Source of the DNA: Lachnospiraceae bacterium
Lineage (GTDB): Bacteria; Bacillota_A; Clostridia; Lachnospirales; Lachnospiraceae
Length of the DNA: 12,575 bases
Direction of reading: 5' to 3'
Assembly: GCA_009774655.1 (NCBI GenBank)
Contig: VSOD01000088.1
Span: 1-12,575, forward strand
The position numbers were made by a program, and so were the translations under genes. The notes beneath the pieces are model-generated. The model was not told the origin of the DNA. It worked only from the letters and a program-made list of their open reading frames with translations, and searched no databases. Shown piece after piece: positions 1-5,508 of this stretch (the first letter of the stretch is position 1; every line of letters begins with the position of its first letter).

Positions 1-21
1 AAGCCCCGCAGAGCGGCAAGT

Positions 22-109
22 GGGAATTTTACGGGATTGGGTACTCAATCCCTATGCTTGCTATTCTTCCCCCTATTACCTACTACGGGAAAAAATCAAA
101 AAATGGCAA
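22..109 (-). promoter_or_regulatory. Promoter-like element and leader facing out of the left edge (copy A)
   Basis: Read leftward, TTGCCA (109-104) lies exactly 17 bases upstream of GTAGTA (86-81) in a CCCGTAGTA context, followed by GTAATAG and then GTAAAATTCCC (32-22). The same pieces with the same 17-base spacing occur on the other strand at 1345-1397, ahead of the sigma-like gene. Between the box and the left edge is a hairpin, GGGATTG/CAATCCC with a six-base loop (33-52). The gene it would serve is outside the window. Promoter function is inferred from the spacing and from the repetition. Confidence 0.5.
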
Positions 110-144
110 CCTTTTAGAAAAGTTTTTGAAAATAATCAAAAGAA

Positions 145-179
145 AAGAGGGAAGCCGATTTTTTATGGCTTTCCCTCTT
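145..179 (-). terminator. Rho-independent terminator after the symE-like operon
   Basis: An imperfect stem (AAGAGGGAAGCC at 145-156 with GGCTTTCCCTCTT at 167-179, one bulged base) is followed, read leftward, by a U-rich run (TTTTCTTTTGATT). It lies about 90 bases beyond the SymE-like stop codon and suits termination of that leftward operon. Confidence 0.65.
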
Positions 180-191
180 GACTGACCCATA

Positions 192-271
192 AGCGGGAAC
201 GGGCGGCGGGGGCAAGGGCGGGCGTTTTTTGCCCGTGCATTTTACCCTTGCGGCTGCCGCCTGTTCCTGCT
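192..271 (-). repeat. Long imperfect hairpin overlapping the symE-like stop codon
   Basis: Nested inverted repeats pair across about 80 bases. AGCGGGAACGGGCGGC (192-207) pairs with GCCGCCTGTTCCTGCT (256-271), GCAAGGG (212-218) with CCCTTGC (245-251), and an inner CGGGC with GCCCG around a six-T loop. The right arm reaches the SymE-like stop codon at 270-272. It is GC-rich and would form in a leftward transcript. It could be a protective 3' structure or part of antisense control of the toxin. Confidence 0.6.
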
Positions 272-455
272 ACCCGTTGTCGTCTGATAACTTCGTGATT
301 GTTATTCTGTTTTCCTCACAATCCACCTGCAACCTGTCCCCCACGCAGAAGCCGAGAGCCTTTAGCCATTGCCCCTCAAATTTTATCTGCGGGATAGTCT
401 GGTAGGATTTGTTTGTCGCCCCGTACACTTTTAGTTTCCTGCTTTTTTCTTCCAT
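270..455 (-). CDS. SymE-family toxin-like protein
   Basis: This is a small protein of 61 residues matching the SymE family, whose founding member in E. coli is an SOS-induced toxin with an AbrB-like swapped-hairpin fold, controlled by an antisense RNA. Visible features are the start RKLKVYGA, the core IPQIKFEGQWLKALGF (residues 21-36) and the strand motif GDRLQVDCEENRITITKL (39-56). The ATG at 455 was chosen because it starts the family-like sequence and follows a purine-rich GGGGGG tract. An in-frame ATG at 494 would add 13 unrelated residues and overlap the upstream gene. It begins 7 bases after the upstream 53-residue gene and is probably co-transcribed with it. A large hairpin sits at its stop. 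Toxicity and antisense control are family knowledge, not shown here. Confidence 0.72.
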   Translation of the reverse strand: MEEKSRKLKVYGATNKSYQTIPQIKFEGQWLKALGFCVGDRLQVDCEENRITITKLSDDNG

Positions 456-462
456 ATCCCCC

Positions 463-624
463 CTATGCTTCCGCTTCCCGGCACTCAATTTCAAATACGT
501 TGCCGCCGACCATAATTAACTGAAATGTGTTTGCCGTGTCGTCTGGCTTGATGTCTGCCAAAATGTCACTATCCAAATCATTTAGAATGTCAAAGAGCCA
601 ATCCTTAAAATCATCAATCCCCAT
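463..624 (-). CDS. Small acidic hypothetical protein upstream of the symE-like gene
   Basis: I do not recognise a named family. The likely product is 53 residues, starting MGIDDFKDWLFDILNDL. It is acidic, probably helical in its first half, and ends in a strand-like stretch, FQLIMVGGNVFEIECREAEA. The ATG at 624 is preferred because AGGAG lies nine bases upstream. An in-frame ATG at 660 adds 12 residues without a good ribosome site. Its stop is 7 bases before the SymE-like start, so the pair forms an operon and the product could be a partner or regulator of that toxin. That role is inferred from position only. Confidence 0.6.
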   Translation of the reverse strand: MGIDDFKDWLFDILNDLDSDILADIKPDDTANTFQLIMVGGNVFEIECREAEA

Positions 625-743
625 TTCCTTTATCTCCTTTCGTGAATTGTGTAGTGTCATTATACGAACACTATTATAGAGCTAATTTTACATGGATAAT
701 TGACTTTATACAAGTACCAATCTGAAAAAAGGCAGGCGAAAAA
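625..743. promoter_or_regulatory. Divergent control region between the symE-like operon and the XRE gene
   Basis: Two perfect TATAAT boxes face left at 664-659 and 678-673, about 35 to 50 bases ahead of the 53-residue gene. Neither has a convincing -35 at 17 bases. To the right, TTGACT (703-708) is the best -35-like element before the XRE gene, but no good -10 follows. Short divergent gaps next to XRE genes commonly hold the regulator's operator. I see no clear palindrome here. Confidence 0.4.
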
Positions 744-956
744 ATGATAAAATATGACCGTCTTTGGGAAACCATGAAAGAAAAGGGCGTGACGCAATAT
801 GACCTCTACACATACCACAACGTAAACCGTTCCCAACTGGATAGATTGCGGAAGAATAAAAACGTACAGACCAACACCATAGACAGACTATGTAACATTC
901 TGCATTGCAATGTTGAGGATATAATGGAGCATACCGAAGATGATAACCTTTTCTGA
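744..956 (+). CDS. XRE/Cro-CI-type helix-turn-helix regulator
   Basis: This 70-residue protein is almost entirely one Cro/CI-type DNA-binding domain. The helix-turn-helix spans about residues 16-46 (VTQYDLYTYHNVNRSQLDRLRKN), and the family-typical tail TIDRLCNILHCNVEDIM follows at 45-61. The ATG at 744 sits 7 bases after an AGG-containing tract. Proteins of this size occur in the control region of Tn916/Tn1549-like elements, where they are thought to repress element genes. Two rho-independent terminators follow its stop, so it is probably a one-gene transcript. It diverges from the symE-like operon, so it may control that operon as well as itself. The specific targets are unknown. Confidence 0.8.
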   Translation: MIKYDRLWETMKEKGVTQYDLYTYHNVNRSQLDRLRKNKNVQTNTIDRLCNILHCNVEDIMEHTEDDNLF

Positions 957-979
957 AACAATCGACAAAAAACACACGG

Positions 980-1009
980 GCAGCCGGGACAGTTCCGGCT
1001 GCTCTTTCT
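980..1009 (+). terminator. Rho-independent terminator 1 after the XRE gene
   Basis: A perfect eight-base stem, GCAGCCGG (980-987) and CCGGCTGC (995-1002), with a seven-base loop is followed by TCTTTCTTT. It lies 24 bases after the XRE stop. Confidence 0.8.
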
Positions 1010-1031
1010 TTCCCCTAACCCCTTTATTTTT

Positions 1032-1070
1032 GCCGCCGCAGGGCTTCCATACGGCGGCGTTTTTCTTTTT
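1032..1070 (+). terminator. Rho-independent terminator 2, in tandem
   Basis: GCCGCCG (1032-1038) pairs with CGGCGGC (1052-1058) and is followed by a T-rich run (GTTTTTCTTTTT). It lies 30 bases after the first terminator, so XRE transcripts are blocked twice before the sigma-like gene. Confidence 0.7.
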
Positions 1071-1344
1071 CCCCTCTTGCGTAAAATGTCTTTCTTTGCA
1101 GAAAGTCTTAATGCAATCGTGATACAAAACTGATAGAAACGTGATATTGAGTCTGTAACATTTTTTACTGGAAAGGGACAAGCCACAGAAAGAATTTTCC
1201 CGCCCGCAGTCACAAACGCCACGGCGGGAAAATCCGCAACCCACCCAAGAAAAAAGAACCCAATGCACACCCGACTGAATACAGACCGCAGCCGGGCATT
1301 TTTATGTTTTTTGAAAATTTTTTTTAAAATTTTTTTGAAAAACA
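1071..1344 (+). other. Gene-free stretch with inverted repeats ahead of the sigma-like gene
   Basis: I see no convincing coding sequence. It contains ATGCAATCGT (1111-1120), also found just after the integrase stop at 4006-4015. It contains a ten-base inverted repeat, TTTTCCCGCC (1195-1204) and GGCGGGAAAA (1223-1232). It also has a terminator-like stem with one mismatch (CCCGACTG at 1270-1277, CAGCCGGG at 1289-1296) followed by a T-rich run to about 1310. Long open frames on the minus strand here have no family resemblance or ribosome sites. Confidence 0.5.
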
Positions 1345-1397
1345 TTGCCAAAATTTTCATTTTTCCCGTAGTAAGTAATAGAGGGGTAAAAATTCCC
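1345..1397 (+). promoter_or_regulatory. Promoter-like element ahead of the sigma-like gene (copy B)
   Basis: TTGCCA (1345-1350), 17 bases, then GTAGTA (1368-1373) in a CCCGTAGTAAGTAATAG context, followed by GTAAAAATTCCC (1386-1397). It is preceded by a long T/A-rich tract that could act as an UP-like element. The predicted start is near 1380, giving a leader of about 50 bases to the GTG at 1430. Copy A at the left edge has the same boxes and spacing. A related GAGGGGTTAAAGTCCC occurs at 2426-2441 without the upstream boxes. Confidence 0.55.
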
Positions 1398-1429
1398 GGC
1401 TCTGACAAGGGCAAGAGGGAGGTGGAAGC

Positions 1430-1855
1430 GTGAAGCCCCATTCACAGAACGAACACAAACAGAACACCTTTGAACACTTCTGCAAGCAGATATTAAAGAA
1501 TGAGAGGAACGACTACCACAGGGAACTGAACCAGCAGGGGGAGCGTGAAGTTTTATTTTGCGAACTGCCGCCGCACACCGTAGAACAGTTTGCCATGTGG
1601 GATAAATATTTCCAAGATACATACCTTTTTGAGATTATGGGCTTTGAAGTCGCCGTTGCTGATGAACTGTTAGCCGAAGCACTGAAAGCCTTGCCGCAGG
1701 ACAGGCTTGAAATTATCCTGCTATCCTATTTTGCGGATATGACCGACAGGGAGATAGCAGGGCATTTGAACCTTATCCGCAGGACGGTATCACACCGCAG
1801 GAAAAACGCCCTGCGGAAACTGAAAAAAATCATGGAGGGCTATGCTGATGAATAA
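1430..1855 (+). CDS. Sigma-70 region-4-like regulator (Tn916 Orf7-type)
   Basis: This 141-residue protein has a C-terminal sigma-70 region 4 helix-turn-helix (about residues 84-133: ALKALPQDRLEIILLSYF, then DREIAGHLNLIRRTVSHRRKNALRKLKK). This is the domain that reads -35 elements. There is no region 2, so it cannot be a complete sigma factor on its own. It matches the small sigma-like proteins of Tn916-type elements that activate transfer and excision genes. The start is GTG at 1430, six bases after GGGAGGTGG. It overlaps the following HTH_16 gene by 8 bases, which indicates an operon with translational coupling. The promoter-like element 60-85 bases upstream recurs at the window's left edge, suggesting self-activation plus an outward target. 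That link is inference. Confidence 0.85.
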   Translation: MKPHSQNEHKQNTFEHFCKQILKNERNDYHRELNQQGEREVLFCELPPHTVEQFAMWDKYFQDTYLFEIMGFEVAVADELLAEALKALPQDRLEIILLSYFADMTDREIAGHLNLIRRTVSHRRKNALRKLKKIMEGYADE

Positions 1856-2093
1856 GAGCAGGAGAAAAACGCCGGGCGGCTTGCTGCCTTACCCCGTCAT
1901 TGTGTCGGCTGTTTCCGGGGACGTGGACGCTATCAACGTGGTACTGGAACATTTTGCAGGCTTCATTTCCGCACTGTCAACCAGAACCATGTATGACGAG
2001 CAGGGAAAGCCCATTGTCTACATTGACGAAGAATTACGCCGCCGACTGGAAACTAAGCTGATAGCAAAAATCCCGACCTTTAAGGTGGCATAA
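1848..2093 (+). CDS. HTH_16-type conjugative element regulator (Tn916 Orf8-type)
   Basis: This 81-residue protein is of the helix-turn-helix family found after the sigma-like gene in Tn916/Tn1549-type elements. Recognisable parts are LLPYPVIVSAVSGDVDAINVVLEHF (in two pieces, residues 12-36), IVYIDEELRRRLETKLI (56-72) and a short basic-hydrophobic tail. The ATG at 1848 is preferred over the ATG at 1842: GGAGGG ends 8 bases before 1848 but only 2 bases before 1842. The gene starts inside the last codons of the sigma-like gene. The family is thought to act with the sigma-like protein in control of transfer. The biochemical role is not established from this sequence. Confidence 0.8.
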   Translation: MNKSRRKTPGGLLPYPVIVSAVSGDVDAINVVLEHFAGFISALSTRTMYDEQGKPIVYIDEELRRRLETKLIAKIPTFKVA

Positions 2094-2586
2094 CGACAGA
2101 TACCCTTTCCCAATGGAAGCAGGAAAGCACGGGCGGGCTGACCGCCCGCCGCTTCTTGCCATTCCGCAAAAGTACATCAACATGGTGTGCCTTTGCGGGC
2201 TGACAAGCCGCAAGAACCTTGACAAAGAAAGCGCACGGCGCAGCATAGGGCAAACGGACACGTTCAATGTGCGGCGAGCCTGCGGGCTGATACGCCAAGA
2301 CCCCCGGCAAGGGGCGAGCGATACAGTATCAGCGAACCGCAGGCGGCAATGTGGAAACTGCCGCCGCCATGACCCGCACATTGGCATAATGATACACCCG
2401 TATGACACGGCTACTCATAGGAATGAGAGGGGTTAAAGTCCCGTGGAGCTGCCAAGCCGTCCGTTTTCCCGTTTTACTCAACTTTTTTGAAAAATAATGA
2501 AATTTAATGAGCATTTTTGCTGAAAATCTGTTATGATTGTAGACAAGATATTGAGGTTTCATTATCTGGTCTAGGAAAGGAGGGCT
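2094..2586 (+). ncRNA. Structured gene-free region between HTH_16 and DUF3173 genes, candidate RNA
   Basis: No convincing gene is present, but the stretch is dense in strong RNA-type stems. TTGCGG (2193-2198) pairs with CCGCAA (2208-2213). A 16-pair stem, GCCTGCGGGCTGATAC (2278-2293) with GTATCAGC-GAA-CCGCAGGC (2326-2344), carries an inner CCCC/GGGG hairpin. GGCGGCA (2342-2348) pairs with TGCCGCC (2359-2365) and shares three bases with the long stem, so the two compete. CTCAT/ATGAG forms a small hairpin at 2413-2426, ahead of GAGGGGTTAAAGTCCC, which resembles the leader at 1381-1397. A 107-codon open frame across it lacks a ribosome site and is probably incidental. It could be a leader or antiterminator RNA controlling the excision genes, or a trans-acting RNA. 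No known RNA family was recognised. Confidence 0.4.
2529..2537 (+). promoter_or_regulatory. Possible extended -10 promoter for the excision genes
   Basis: TGTTATGAT fits an extended -10 (TG, one base, TATGAT) about 50 bases before the DUF3173 start. No recognisable -35 sits 17 bases upstream, which is tolerated for extended -10 promoters or would fit an activated one. Weak evidence. Confidence 0.3.
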
Positions 2587-2805
2587 ATGATAACCGTAAC
2601 CAAAAAAGACTTAATTGCTCTGGGTTATGGGACATCTTTTGCGGCTGACATTATAAGGGAAGCGAAGAAACTTATGATTTCCAAAGGGCATACATACTAC
2701 CAGTCCCGGAAATTAGACCGTGTACCGAGGGAAGCCGTGGAGGAATTGTTGGGTATCAGATTTCAAGACGGGCAGGCTGAATGTACTTCTTGCACACCAA
2801 TGTAA
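2587..2805 (+). CDS. DUF3173 protein, probable excisionase/recombination directionality factor
   Basis: This 72-residue protein has the DUF3173 signature: MITVTKKDLIALGYGTSFA at the start, then DIIREAKKLMISKGHTYY (residues 21-38), and a small domain ending RVPREAVEELLGI (45-57). DUF3173 genes typically lie directly before tyrosine integrases of Firmicute conjugative elements, and the protein has a small helix-turn-helix-like layout. It probably bends DNA at the element ends to promote excision, the role played by Xis in Tn916. The start follows AAAGGAGG with short spacing. Its stop codon overlaps the ribosome site of the integrase, whose ATG is 11 bases further on, so excision and integration genes are co-transcribed. 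The excisionase function is inferred from position and family. Confidence 0.8.
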   Translation: MITVTKKDLIALGYGTSFAADIIREAKKLMISKGHTYYQSRKLDRVPREAVEELLGIRFQDGQAECTSCTPM

Positions 2806-2816
2806 GGAGTGAGATT

Positions 2817-4001
2817 ATGGCAAAAGACCCAATTAAGAAAGCAGATAACGGAACTTATTATTTTAGAGCAAACTTAGGCTACAATCCGATAACAGGTAAA
2901 CAAATCCAGAAATACCGAAGCGGCTTTAAGACAAAAAAGGAAGCACGGGAGGAATATTCAAAACTTGTCCTCACTTCCACCGAAGAACTGACCGCCAAAA
3001 AGGACACGGTTTCTTTTCAGACGTTCATTGAAGAAACCTACCTGCCGTGGTACAAAACGCAGGTAAAGGAAAGCACATACCTAAACCGCCGTTCCACCAT
3101 TCAGAAGCATTTCGCATACTTCTACAAAATGGCAACGGACGAGATAGAGCCTATCAACGTGCAAAACTGGCAACTGGAACTTGCAAAGGAGTTCAGCCCT
3201 AACTATATCCGTATCGTACAGGGTATGCTCTCTATCGCATTTGACCGGGCTATCGTTTTAGGGATTGCAAAGAAAAACCCGTCACGCATGATAGGCAACA
3301 TCAAGAGCAAAAAGACAAAGGTTGACTTTTGGACGTTGGAGGAATTTCAGAAAGTGATTTCCCTGCTCTACAAGGGCGATTATTACGAACATTACCTTTT
3401 CATTTCCTTTTGGCTGCTGTTTATGACGGGCATGAGGATAGGCGAAGCCGCCGCCCTGCAATGGTCTGACATTGATTTTGAAACCGGGCTTTTAAGCATA
3501 ACAAAAACCCTGTACTATAAATCAATGGACGATTACAAGTTTGTTGAGCCAAAGACGCAGGCAAGCGTCCGCACAATCTATATCGACACGGACACCCTAA
3601 AGGAGTTGCAGGCGTGGCGTGAGGTTCAGCAAAAGGTACTGAAAGGCTGCAATCTGGTGTTGAGCTACAACAGTATTCCGACCAGTAAGCACACGCTTCC
3701 AAGAGCCTTAGAGAAACTTGCCGGGCTTGCAGGCGTACACCGTATCAAAATCCATGCGTTACGACATTCCCACGCTTCCCTCTTAATCAGCATGGGAGAA
3801 AACCCGCTTTTGATTAAAGAGCGTCTAGGGCATGAGAAGATACAGACCACTTTAGGAACATACGGGCATTTGTACCCTAACAGCAATCTTGAAGTTGCCA
3901 ATAAATTAACGGGCGTGCTGACATACACACCCGCTTCACACAGCATTGCAGATTACACTAGCAATCAGCACACCGCAATCTATCACAGAGAGGTTGAATA
4001 G
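2817..4001 (+). CDS. int: Tyrosine recombinase (integrase) of the first element
   Basis: This 394-residue phage/Tn916-type tyrosine integrase cuts and rejoins the element ends with the chromosome. An N-terminal arm-binding domain (residues 1-45, GTYYFRANLGYNPITGK) is followed by a SAM-like core-binding domain (about 64-160) and the catalytic domain (about 172-360). Visible catalytic residues are R207 (TGMRIGEAAAL), probable K246, H313 and R316 (HALRHSHASLL), H339 (RLGHEKIQTTL) and the nucleophile Y349 (GTYGHLYP). All are present, so it should be active. The ATG at 2817 follows AGGAG by eight bases. An earlier in-frame ATG at 2781 lies inside the DUF3173 gene and adds unrelated residues. Its 3' end marks the edge of the element, with the attachment site expected in the following 250 bases. 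Confidence 0.92.
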   Translation: MAKDPIKKADNGTYYFRANLGYNPITGKQIQKYRSGFKTKKEAREEYSKLVLTSTEELTAKKDTVSFQTFIEETYLPWYKTQVKESTYLNRRSTIQKHFAYFYKMATDEIEPINVQNWQLELAKEFSPNYIRIVQGMLSIAFDRAIVLGIAKKNPSRMIGNIKSKKTKVDFWTLEEFQKVISLLYKGDYYEHYLFISFWLLFMTGMRIGEAAALQWSDIDFETGLLSITKTLYYKSMDDYKFVEPKTQASVRTIYIDTDTLKELQAWREVQQKVLKGCNLVLSYNSIPTSKHTLPRALEKLAGLAGVHRIKIHALRHSHASLLISMGENPLLIKERLGHEKIQTTLGTYGHLYPNSNLEVANKLTGVLTYTPASHSIADYTSNQHTAIYHREVE

Positions 4002-4241
4002 AAAAATGCAATCGTAATGCAATGAGAAAGAGAAAAAGCCGCCAAACCCTAGTGTTTACGGGCTTTGCGGCTTAGCTCCGACTATTCGAACTCATCTCTC
4101 ATGGCTGTCATTCAGGCCATATATACATAATTCCTAGTCTTTTTATTCAGCAATTTCATAGAAATATAATACCATTTTTCTGGTTCGCTGACCTTTTATT
4201 ACCAAAGTATTACCACACACTTATAGTATTACCAGAACTTT
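4002..4241. other. Element boundary region after int with short repeats
   Basis: ATGCAAT occurs twice just after the int stop (4006-4012, 4017-4023), within a longer ATGCAATCGT shared with 1111-1120. Base composition shifts to AT-rich from about 4110. TATTACCA occurs three times at 4197-4204, 4208-4215 and 4227-4234. Such short direct repeats beside an integrase gene are candidate recombinase or excisionase binding sites. The exact attachment core cannot be fixed because the other end of the element is not in the window. The stretch has no gene; the T-arm-like GAGTTCGAATAG on the minus strand (about 4092-4081) does not fold as a tRNA. Confidence 0.4.
4036..4073 (-). terminator. Terminator-like hairpin after int, oriented leftward
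   Basis: AAGCCGC (4036-4042) pairs with GCGGCTT (4067-4073), extended inward by AAA/TTT. Read leftward the stem is followed by TTTTTCTCTTTCTC. On the + strand the 3' flank is not T-rich. It should stop transcripts coming from the toxin-antitoxin side before they run antisense into int. Confidence 0.6.
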
Positions 4242-4661
4242 TTATCGCACTTCCTCCATATCCAGAAGTTCTTTTGGTGTTATCGCTTTAACCTCAGAAT
4301 ATCGGAAGTCCTGCACATTTCTTGTGATAATATAGTCCGCTGAAATTTCCTTAGCACATTCATACTGCAAGCAATCTTCAAAATCAGAAAACTTCGTATA
4401 CCCTATTGCGTCACAAACCTTTTCATGGCTCGCGCCTGTCACTCGCAGTACAAAACACAATTTTTTCAGCATTTTTCGCCTGTCAGTTTCCGAATAATTC
4501 TTCCGTAATATATAGAAAATATTAGGCAGGCTATGAAACGCAATATAGCCTTGTACTTTTTCATCAGCACAAATCCGGATAATATCGCTGGCTTCTCTAT
4601 AATATGGCTGCCTCATAGTCAGAAAATCTAATGCAACATTGGTATCAATCAGTATAACCAT
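4242..4661 (-). CDS. PIN-domain toxin (VapC-like ribonuclease)
   Basis: This 139-residue PIN-domain protein is the expected toxin of a type II toxin-antitoxin pair. PIN toxins are metal-dependent RNases whose acidic pocket is built from scattered Asp/Glu. Here D6 (MVILIDTNVALDF), E24 (YREASDI), D93 (FSDFEDCLQ) and D118 (ITRNVQDF) occupy the expected places, so the active site looks intact. The ATG at 4661 is chosen because GAGGA lies nine bases upstream. In-frame ATGs at 4670 and 4697 are too close to that site or inside the antitoxin gene. It overlaps the antitoxin stop by 17 bases, the coupled arrangement usual for such modules. RNA target unknown. Confidence 0.85.
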   Translation of the reverse strand: MVILIDTNVALDFLTMRQPYYREASDIIRICADEKVQGYIAFHSLPNIFYILRKNYSETDRRKMLKKLCFVLRVTGASHEKVCDAIGYTKFSDFEDCLQYECAKEISADYIITRNVQDFRYSEVKAITPKELLDMEEVR

Positions 4662-4905
4662 ATTTTTCATTCCTCGCTTCTGCCAGTTCCTTATCATAGT
4701 CCAATTCTGGCAGGATCGGAACCAGCATTTTCTCCAACTCCAAAAATGCTGCCATTTTCGAATTAACTGGCTGTTTGCTTCCAGAAACCTGCTCTGTACT
4801 TAAATCCTTATTTTTCAATGTGTTTATATACTGAATAACATATGGCATCTGCTCTTCTGGCATCTGCTCTACCAGTTGAATCGCTTCACGTTTCAACGCT
4901 GTCAT
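4645..4905 (-). CDS. Antitoxin partner of the PIN toxin
   Basis: This 86-residue protein is encoded just upstream of the PIN toxin and overlaps it by 17 bases. The N-terminal helix (MTALKREAIQLVEQMPEEQMPYVIQYINTL, split over residues 1-30) resembles DUF2281-like small antitoxins. A linker (31-50) leads to a C-terminal segment (AAFLELEKMLVPILPELDY, 52-70) and an acidic-basic tail, the kind of extended region that wraps a PIN toxin. The ATG follows GGTGG by seven bases. The antitoxin role is inferred from gene order, overlap and size. The mode of DNA binding and autoregulation is not visible, and I see no clear promoter in the 90 bases upstream. Confidence 0.7.
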   Translation of the reverse strand: MTALKREAIQLVEQMPEEQMPYVIQYINTLKNKDLSTEQVSGSKQPVNSKMAAFLELEKMLVPILPELDYDKELAEARNEKYGYTD

Positions 4906-4999
4906 ACCTTCACCACCTTTTCCTGTTTATACTCTGCTTAAATATTTCGCCCCACGCTATCACATAAGCAATATGCGGCTCCACACAAGTTCATCTAAA

Positions 5000-5508
5000 T
5001 TAGTATTGTGTATCTAAACCCACATATGCCATCACTGTATTACAAATACTCTTCCCTAGTCTGATTTCGTTTGCAAGCATGATGTCTACACATTCTTTGA
5101 CTTTCACTGCCTGAATCAATCCTTTATCATATGCCAGCATCAGGATACCCGCTGTTCCGATATGCCTGACATTAAGGCGTTTAGCAACCCTTCTCCCCTT
5201 CTGTTCATCCATCAGCAAAACATCCGCATCCTGTTCATCATACATAATAAGTGCTTCGCTTTCCCCTTCATCCAATCCGGTCACTGCACGAAGAACATTT
5301 ACTGATTTGACATTTTCTACTGTTACAGCCAGCAGATAATCAGCATTTTGAATAATATCCGCTTCATTTATATATGCAGGATTTTCAGTCAGTTCTCTAT
5401 AAACAGCCTGAGGCACTAATACCGTTTTGTACAATTTTTGCAATAATTGTAATTGCCCCACACTTTTAGCAGGGATATAATCGGTGTTGTGTCCGAAACA
5501 ACTATCAT
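5000..5508 (-). pseudogene. DUF3368 PIN-like toxin broken by an N-terminal frameshift
   Basis: Downstream of the UPF0175 gene, ATG at 5508 starts MIVVSDTTPIISLLKV, the canonical DUF3368 beginning with its conserved PIN aspartate. This frame then runs into KVWGNYNYC. The rest of the family continues in another frame from about 5461: GQLQLLQKLYKTVLVPQAVY, LDEGESEALIMYDEQDADVLLMDEQKG and GTAGILMLAYDKGLI. The join is AAAGTGTGGGGCAA, where a two-base TG/GT duplication would explain the shift. ATG at 5508 overlaps the UPF0175 stop as ATGA, which shows the ancestral coupled start. The remaining 153-codon frame, with only a GTG start at 5461, would lack the catalytic aspartate. A -1 slip at CTAAAAG could in principle restore the frame, but the site is not a strong slippery heptamer. 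Sequencing error is the other alternative. Confidence 0.75.

Noticed and set aside
806..1441. Long minus-strand open frames (211, 126 and 106 codons) opposite the XRE gene and the control gap
   Set aside because: They cross terminators and the XRE gene, are low-complexity and Cys/Phe-rich, and lack ribosome sites.
2034..2408. Minus-strand frames of 124 and 76 codons opposite the HTH_16 end and structured region
   Set aside because: Shadows of the strong stems and of the + strand gene, with no ribosome sites or family features.
2113..2436. 107-codon open frame on the + strand (starts MEAGKHGRADRPP)
   Set aside because: It has no ribosome site, is unusually rich in Arg and Cys, resembles no family I recognise and lies over strong inverted repeats. 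More likely structured non-coding DNA.
4075..4100. tRNA-like T-arm (GAGTTCGAATAG on the minus strand) suggesting integration in a tRNA gene
   Set aside because: The arms do not pair, the conserved C after the loop is missing, and no acceptor or anticodon stem is present.
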